A program made the position numbers and the translations under genes. A model generated the notes under the pieces. It was not told the origin of the DNA. It saw nothing but the letters and a program-made list of their open reading frames with translations, and ran no database searches. A stretch of 64,000 nt of DNA from Henckelia pumila (Eukaryota > Streptophyta > Magnoliopsida > Lamiales > Gesneriaceae): assembly GCF_033568475.1 (NCBI RefSeq), contig NC_133123.1:156379753-156443752 (forward strand). The letters are read 5' to 3'. Every line of letters begins with the position of its first letter. Positions within the stretch are counted from its first letter, which is position 1. Of the stretch, positions 58,972 to 64,000 are shown piece after piece.

Positions 58972-60594
58972 ATGCAACAGATGGCAGATTACGATGAGAG
59001 TCACGATAGCGGAGGCGGCGGTCGATGGGGCGATACAAATGATCGTAGAAGTCGTCGAGGACAGCCTGAGGAGCGCAAACGAGTGAGCATGCGAAGATTT
59101 AAGGAGGTTAGCCCGAAGCCATTGACAGGTGGTGAGACGCCTGAGGAGGCGGAGGATTGGCTCAAGATGATGGAGCAGTGTTTTCAGGAGTTCCGTTGCA
59201 CAGACGAGGATATGATGGAGATTCTTGCCTTCATGCTCGAGGGACGTGCGAGGAAGTGGTGGAGATCTAATTCCGCACCATTCATAGCAGCGAGAAGAGT
59301 ACCTACGTGGGGCGATTTTTGTACACCTTATCAGAGACTGTATTTTCCTTCAACTCCACGACAGTCGAAAGCCAGTGAGTTACTGAGTCTGCGACAGGGC
59401 ACTATGACGATCGAGGAGTACCAGCAGAAGTTATTTGATCTGCTACCTTATTGTCCACACATTGCTGATAGTTCTATGGTTAAGTACGACCATTTGCTTC
59501 AGGTTCTGAACCCTGAGATTCATTGGATGGTTGCTGTGGGCAGTGATATGATCTACGAGGGCTTGGTGGACCGTTGTCGCCAAGCAGAGGATAGTATTCG
59601 AAGGAACAAAGGACTCTTCTCTTCTTCTTCCAGGCCAGCGAGTTCTAGTCCTTTGGGTCCAAAGGGTCACTCTTTCAAGAAGCCAGGAGGTACTTCTTCT
59701 TCATCTGGATCCGGCGGAGTGCATCGTTTTGGTGGACAGAGACCGAACCGATGTAGTCAGTGCAGACGCAGGCATCCTCCAAGACAGTGTGGTCGATCGA
59801 CCAGTGCATGTTTCCAGTGTGGCCAGGAGGGTCACATGAAGAGGGATTGTCCGATGATGATTGGAGCAGCAGGTGGTTCCGGAGGTTCTCAGGCATCTGT
59901 TCAGCCACCTCAGTATCAGCAGTCACCTTATCAGCAGCAGTATTCGCAACAACGTCAGCAGCCGCAGCAGTCTCAGCGGCAGCCTACTCAGACTCCTTCT
60001 CGGGTTCATTCTTCTTTGCGGCCACGTGCCCAGGGTCAGGTCTTTGCGCTTAACCAGAAACAGGCAGAGACTGACAGTGATCGGATGATCGCAGGTACCT
60101 GTAGTTTATGTGGTTTTCCTGCATATGTTTTGATTGATACTGGTGCATTGCATTCTTTCTTATCAGCACGTTTTGCTAAGAAGTATAAGTTGTCATTTAT
60201 TCCCTTAGATGTGTTGATAGTAGTTTCTACTCCTATGGGTAGCGAGGTTTTAGACAAGCGTCTAGTTGTGGGTTGTGTTTTGGATTTCGAGGGGAATCAG
60301 CTTATTGCTAACCTGATGGTTCTAGATATGGAGGATTTTGATTGCATCATTGGGATAGATCTCTTGACTGTCTATCGAGCAATAGTGGATTGCTATCAGA
60401 TATTTGTTCAGTTCCGACCAGAGGATAGCGAGTCTTGGTATTTCTATGGTGAGGGAGCGCGACCCCCGATGCCAGTAGTTTCTGCTCTGAAAGCCTGGCG
60501 TGCTTTAGAGTCTGGCGGGAAAGGCTACCTTATCTACGCCATTGACGAATCCTTAGGAGAGCCAGATATCCAGGAGATACCAGTAGGTTCGTGA
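58972..60594 (+). CDS. gypsy gag and aspartic protease
   Basis: 540 codons, open throughout; the start may be ATG 58972 or ATG 58981. Retrotransposon gag domain ([23 protein letters not shown]), a Ser-rich region, a first Cys-rich segment [13 protein letters not shown], the zinc knuckle [14 protein letters not shown] with all ligands, a Gln-rich linker, and protease [12 protein letters not shown] (catalytic DTG) to CIIGIDLL. A frameshift near 60,590 cuts it from pol. It is a transposon gene, not a host gene. Confidence 0.92.
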   Translation: MQQMADYDESHDSGGGGRWGDTNDRRSRRGQPEERKRVSMRRFKEVSPKPLTGGETPEEAEDWLKMMEQCFQEFRCTDEDMMEILAFMLEGRARKWWRSNSAPFIAARRVPTWGDFCTPYQRLYFPSTPRQSKASELLSLRQGTMTIEEYQQKLFDLLPYCPHIADSSMVKYDHLLQVLNPEIHWMVAVGSDMIYEGLVDRCRQAEDSIRRNKGLFSSSSRPASSSPLGPKGHSFKKPGGTSSSSGSGGVHRFGGQRPNRCSQCRRRHPPRQCGRSTSACFQCGQEGHMKRDCPMMIGAAGGSGGSQASVQPPQYQQSPYQQQYSQQRQQPQQSQRQPTQTPSRVHSSLRPRAQGQVFALNQKQAETDSDRMIAGTCSLCGFPAYVLIDTGALHSFLSARFAKKYKLSFIPLDVLIVVSTPMGSEVLDKRLVVGCVLDFEGNQLIANLMVLDMEDFDCIIGIDLLTVYRAIVDCYQIFVQFRPEDSESWYFYGEGARPPMPVVSALKAWRALESGGKGYLIYAIDESLGEPDIQEIPVGS

Positions 60595-63471
60595 TTTTCC
60601 AGATGTTTTTCCGAAGGAGATTCCAGGCTTACCACCAGTGAGGGAGATCGAGTTTGGCATTGAGGTACTGCCAGGAACTGCACCGATTTCCAGAGCTCCT
60701 TATCGTTTAGCACCATCAGAGATGAAAGAGCTGCAGAAGCAATTGCAAGATCTTCTTGATAAGGGCTATATTCGACCCAGTGTTTCGCCATGGGGAGCCC
60801 ATGTACTGTTTGTCAAGAAGAAGGATGGTTCGATGTGGTTGTGTATCGACTACCGTCAGTTGAATCAAGTGAAAGTGAAGAATAAGTATCCTCTTCCGCG
60901 GATAGATGATCTCTTTGATCAGTTGTAGGGTACTTCTGTCTAATCGAAGATTGATCTTTGGTCTGGGTATCATAAGTTGCGAGTTCGGCAGGAGGATGTT
61001 CCTAAGACAGCATTTCGTACGCGGTATGGACCCTATGAGTTTCTAGTGATGCCGTTTGGTCTGACGAATGCTCCAGCTGTTTTTATGGATATGATGAACA
61101 GAGTGTTCCACGAATTTCTGGATAAGTTCGTGGTAGTATTCATCGATGATATCTTGGTTTATTCTCGCAGCATGGATGAGAATGTCTACCATCTCTACAC
61201 GGTACTCCAGGTCTTGAGGGAGAGACAGTTGCACGCGAAGTTGAGCAAGTGTGACTTCTGGATCGACCGAGTTGTATTCCTTGGTCATGTCATTTCTCAG
61301 GAAGGCGTATCTGTTGACCCCAGCAAGACAGAGGCTATTCTGAATTGGTCGCGTCCGACTACAGCTTCTGAGATTCGTAGTTTCCTTGGTTTGGCAGGGT
61401 ACTATCGACGTTTTGTGGAGAATTTCTCTCAGATAGCTAGGCCGTTGACACAGTTGACGAAGAAAGATGTTTCTTTCGTGTGGTCTGATGCTTGTGAGGA
61501 TAGTTTTTTTGAGTTGAGACGTCGATTGACGACAGCTCCAGTTCTTGCTTTTTTGTCTGGATCAGTTGGGTTTGTAGTCTACACCGATGCTTCTCTCCAG
61601 GGTTTGGGGTGCGTGTTGACTCAGAATGGCCACTGATCGCGTATGCTTCCAGACAGTTGAAGACTCATGAGAAGAACTATCACGTAAATGATCTAGAGCT
61701 TGCAGCCATTGTCTTTGCTCAGAAGATATGGCGTCACTATTTGTACGGAGAAAGATTTGAGATCTTCACTGATCATAAGAGTTTGAAGTATCTGTTCACT
61801 CAAACTGAGTTGAACATGCGGCAGCGTCGTTGGATGGATCTGTTGAAGGATTACGATTGTGAGATCAAGTACCATCCAGGTTCATCAAACCCCGTTGCTG
61901 ATGCGCTTAGTCGCAAAATCTATGTTAGTTCCCTTCGTACCAGTTCATTTTCGAAGGCAGTGGAGGAGTGTTGTTCTTTGGGATTCATATTCCGTCATAA
62001 GAAAGAACAGCGAGGGATTCGTGTTTCTTCCGTTCTCGCAGAGCCAGCTTTGTATCGACGAATCCGTGAAGCTCAGAATTCTGATCTGAAGACTCAGAAG
62101 TTAGCCCGTTTGGCTGAGGGTGGTAATACTTCTAGTTTTCATCTGCAAGAAGATGGTCTATTGTGTCTTTCTGGTTGAGTAGTGGTACCCGAGGATTCTG
62201 CTTTGAGGGAAGAGATCTTATCACAAGCTCACCGCAGTCGATTCTTTGTACATCCAGACAGCATGAAGATGTATAAAGATCTTCGCACTCGTTTTTGGTG
62301 GAAAGGGATGAAGCGCAGTGTCTATCAGTTTGTATCACGATGCCTTGTATGTCAGTAGGTCAAGGCAGAGTTTCGACGAACCGGTGGTTTGCTTCACAGC
62401 TTAGAGATTCCGGAATGGAAGTGGGAGCATGTGACGATGGATTTTGTCATCCACTTGCCTATGTCTTTCAGGAATTGTGTTGCTATTTGGGTTGTCGTGG
62501 ACCGCTTATCTAAGTCAGCGCATTTTCTTCCCTATAACCGCGATTATACCTTTGATAGGATGGCGCAATTGTATGTGCGGGAGATCGTTCGATTTCATGG
62601 TATTCCGTTGAGTATTGTCAATGATAGAAATCCGAGATTCACCTCGAGATTCTGGGGTAGTTCCCAGCGAGCCCTTGGTACTACTTTGATCTTTAGTACG
62701 GCTTATCATCCAGAGACAGACGGACAGTCCGAGCGTACTATTCGTACCTTGAAGGATATGCTTCGCGCAGCAGTGATGGATTTGGTCCAGCGTGGCATGA
62801 TCATATACCATTGGTGGAGTTCGCTTACAACAATAGTTACCATCGCAGCATTGGCATGGCACCATTTGAGGCTCTTTATGGACGTCTTTTTCGTACACCT
62901 CTGTTTTGGGACGAGGTTGGCGAGCGTCAGGTTGAGGGTCCTCAGATGATTCAGCAGATGACTGATGCAGTGAAGTTGATCCGATGCAAGATTAAGGTGG
63001 CCCAGGATCGACAAGCTAGTTACGCGAACACTCACCGGAGGCCGTTACATTTCGAGGTAGGAGATCATGTATTCTTGCGTGTATCACCTTTTCGAAAGGT
63101 GATGAGGTTTGGTCGCAAGGGTAAGCTGAAAATGAGATTTATTGATCCTTTCGAGATTCTCGAGAAGGTTGGTGACGTGGCTTATCATCTAGCATTGCCA
63201 CCAGATCTTTCGGGAATTTACGATGTGTTCCACGTGTCCTTGCTGAGACAGTACGTGGCAGATCAGTCATACATTTTTCATCCGACCGAGGTGCAGTTGG
63301 ATCAGGATTTGTCGTATGTGGAGAGACCCCTACGGATTCTAGACAGGAAGGATAAGGTACTTCGTAACAAGCGTATACCGTTGGTGATGGTACAGTGGCA
63401 GCGTAGAGGCAGAGGAAGCTACATGGGAGTTAGAGAGCCGGATGCGAGCCGAGCACCCCGAGTTATTTTGA
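60595..63471 (+). pseudogene. gypsy pol: RT, RNase H, integrase, chromodomain
   Basis: RT block 60638-61636 ([21 protein letters not shown], catalytic FIDDILVYS); RNase H 61609-62178 ([30 protein letters not shown]); integrase with the HHCC region (QAHRSRFFVHPD ... RCLVCQ), catalytic DFVIHLP, NDRNPRFTS and TDGQSERT; then the GPF/Y-like IDPFEILEKVGDVAYHL and VSLLRQYV. The chromodomain start (ERPLRILDRKDKVLRNK) is in frame and its end (EEATWELE) is in another. Lesions: frameshifts near 60,590, 61,630, 62,795 and 63,415; stops at 60926-60928, near 60,942, at 62176-62178 and 62356-62358. Confidence 0.93.
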
Positions 63472-63582
63472 GATTTAGTACTTCTTTGTATCAAGTTTGT
63501 ACTTGTTCAGTTGTAATAAATATCATTTGGTTGACTATTCATGTTTTCCTCTAAGACATAAATTTCGAGGACAAAATTTTTT

Positions 63583-63594
63583 AAGTGGAGAGAA
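63583..63594 (+). other. gypsy polypurine tract
   Basis: AAGTGGAGAGAA directly before the 3' LTR start TGTAGTGACCC. Confidence 0.8.
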
Positions 63595-64000
63595 TGTAGT
63601 GACCCGTATCCATAATTAGCAATTAATGAGTATATTAATCGTGTAATCATGTTTTGATTTATTAATACATGATTAAGGAAGTTTCGGTTGGATTAACGGA
63701 CTTCAGAAATGGATTTAGAATGATCGAAAAAGCCCCGAAGGATGACCAGGAACGGAAGCAACGTTCTGGCAGTGATGTCATCCGTGACGTCAACAATATT
63801 ACGTCATTGCTTACGCACATGATGGGACATCGGAAGCAATGAAGAGGAACGAATGCAACGTTCGTCAGGCAGAACGGACGCCACGATGGGGAACGGACAT
63901 TTCGTTCCGTGTCTATATATAGAGGGTACGAGAACTCATTTTCTTGCACCAATCTCTTCTCTTTTCTCTCTATTCCTAGCCCTTCTAACTCAGATCTAGG
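63595..64000 (+). repeat. gypsy 3' LTR (LTR C), cut by window end
   Basis: The first 406 bases match LTR B closely, with a deletion of about 20 bases around 63,750 (one 'acggaagcaacgttc' unit instead of two). Confidence 0.93.

Larger units (their letters stand above)
57474..64000 (+). mobile_element. Ty3/gypsy element, Tekay (Del)-like chromovirus, runs off the window
   Basis: A 5' LTR, Met primer site, gag, pol with C-terminal chromodomain relic, polypurine tract, and the first 406 bases of the 3' LTR. The order PR-RT-RNaseH-INT-chromodomain marks a chromovirus. Several stops and frameshifts make it defective. The target duplication would be TTAAT (57469-57473) but its partner lies beyond the window. 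Confidence 0.95.

Overview
The window is nuclear DNA of a flowering plant. It is AT-rich, its genes have many GT-AG introns, and it holds plant-specific families: alpha-expansin, LHCA4, a MIKC*-type MADS factor, a PSY-type peptide precursor, a GDSL lipase and a BAHD acyltransferase. Ty1/copia, Ty3/gypsy (Tekay-like), MULE, CACTA, hAT-like, SINE and endogenous pararetrovirus sequences surround them. A eudicot is certain enough; an asterid, perhaps Lamiales, is my guess from repeat types and cannot be proved here.

Layout. 1-17,100 is the gene-rich part: expansin A (1729-2967, +), LHCA4 (5305-6217, +), convergent to an 11-exon AGL30/AGL65-like MADS gene (6725-9925, -), a three-exon PSY-like sulfated-peptide precursor (13678-14385, +), and a five-exon GDSL esterase/lipase (15223-17050, -). 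A complete but dead copia element follows (17465-23113; 811-bp LTRs, TSD AAAAT). 23.1-31.6 kb is repeat-rich: a 159-bp tandem duplication, a 72-bp BAHD gene relic, a 761-bp MULE-type non-autonomous element with 10-bp TSD, one CACTA terminus, and a decayed intron-containing copy of a mitochondrial-type peptide chain release factor 1 gene.

31,635-41,676 is a complete 10.0-kb Mutator-like element with ~115-bp terminal inverted repeats and a 9-bp TSD (AATATAGAA). It carries a transposase gene (+, broken by one nonsense codon and a frameshift) and, convergent to it, a nine-exon Ulp1-like cysteine protease gene that I can read through without a break (807 codons). Between the two 3' ends lies a large inverted repeat built of 141-bp satellite units. 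This is the most unusual structure in the window.

41.7-47.5 kb is a patchwork: one exon of a copalyl-diphosphate-synthase-type gene, an R2R3-MYB pseudogene, a copia gag/protease fragment joined tail to tail to a caulimovirid (endogenous pararetrovirus) capsid region with a Met-tRNA primer site. 48.0-50.4 kb holds an hAT-like MITE and three ~372-bp tandem repeats, the third split by a tRNA-derived SINE with 12-bp TSD. A BAHD acyltransferase gene (52179-53480) is the last host gene. The rest is nested retrotransposons: a second copia element (gag only), cut by a gypsy LTR, which is itself cut by a Tekay-like gypsy element running past the window end.

Host genes appear to be independent single-copy loci and show no operon-like or pathway clustering. 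Gene models were built by hand from splice sites, phase and family knowledge; no searches were run.
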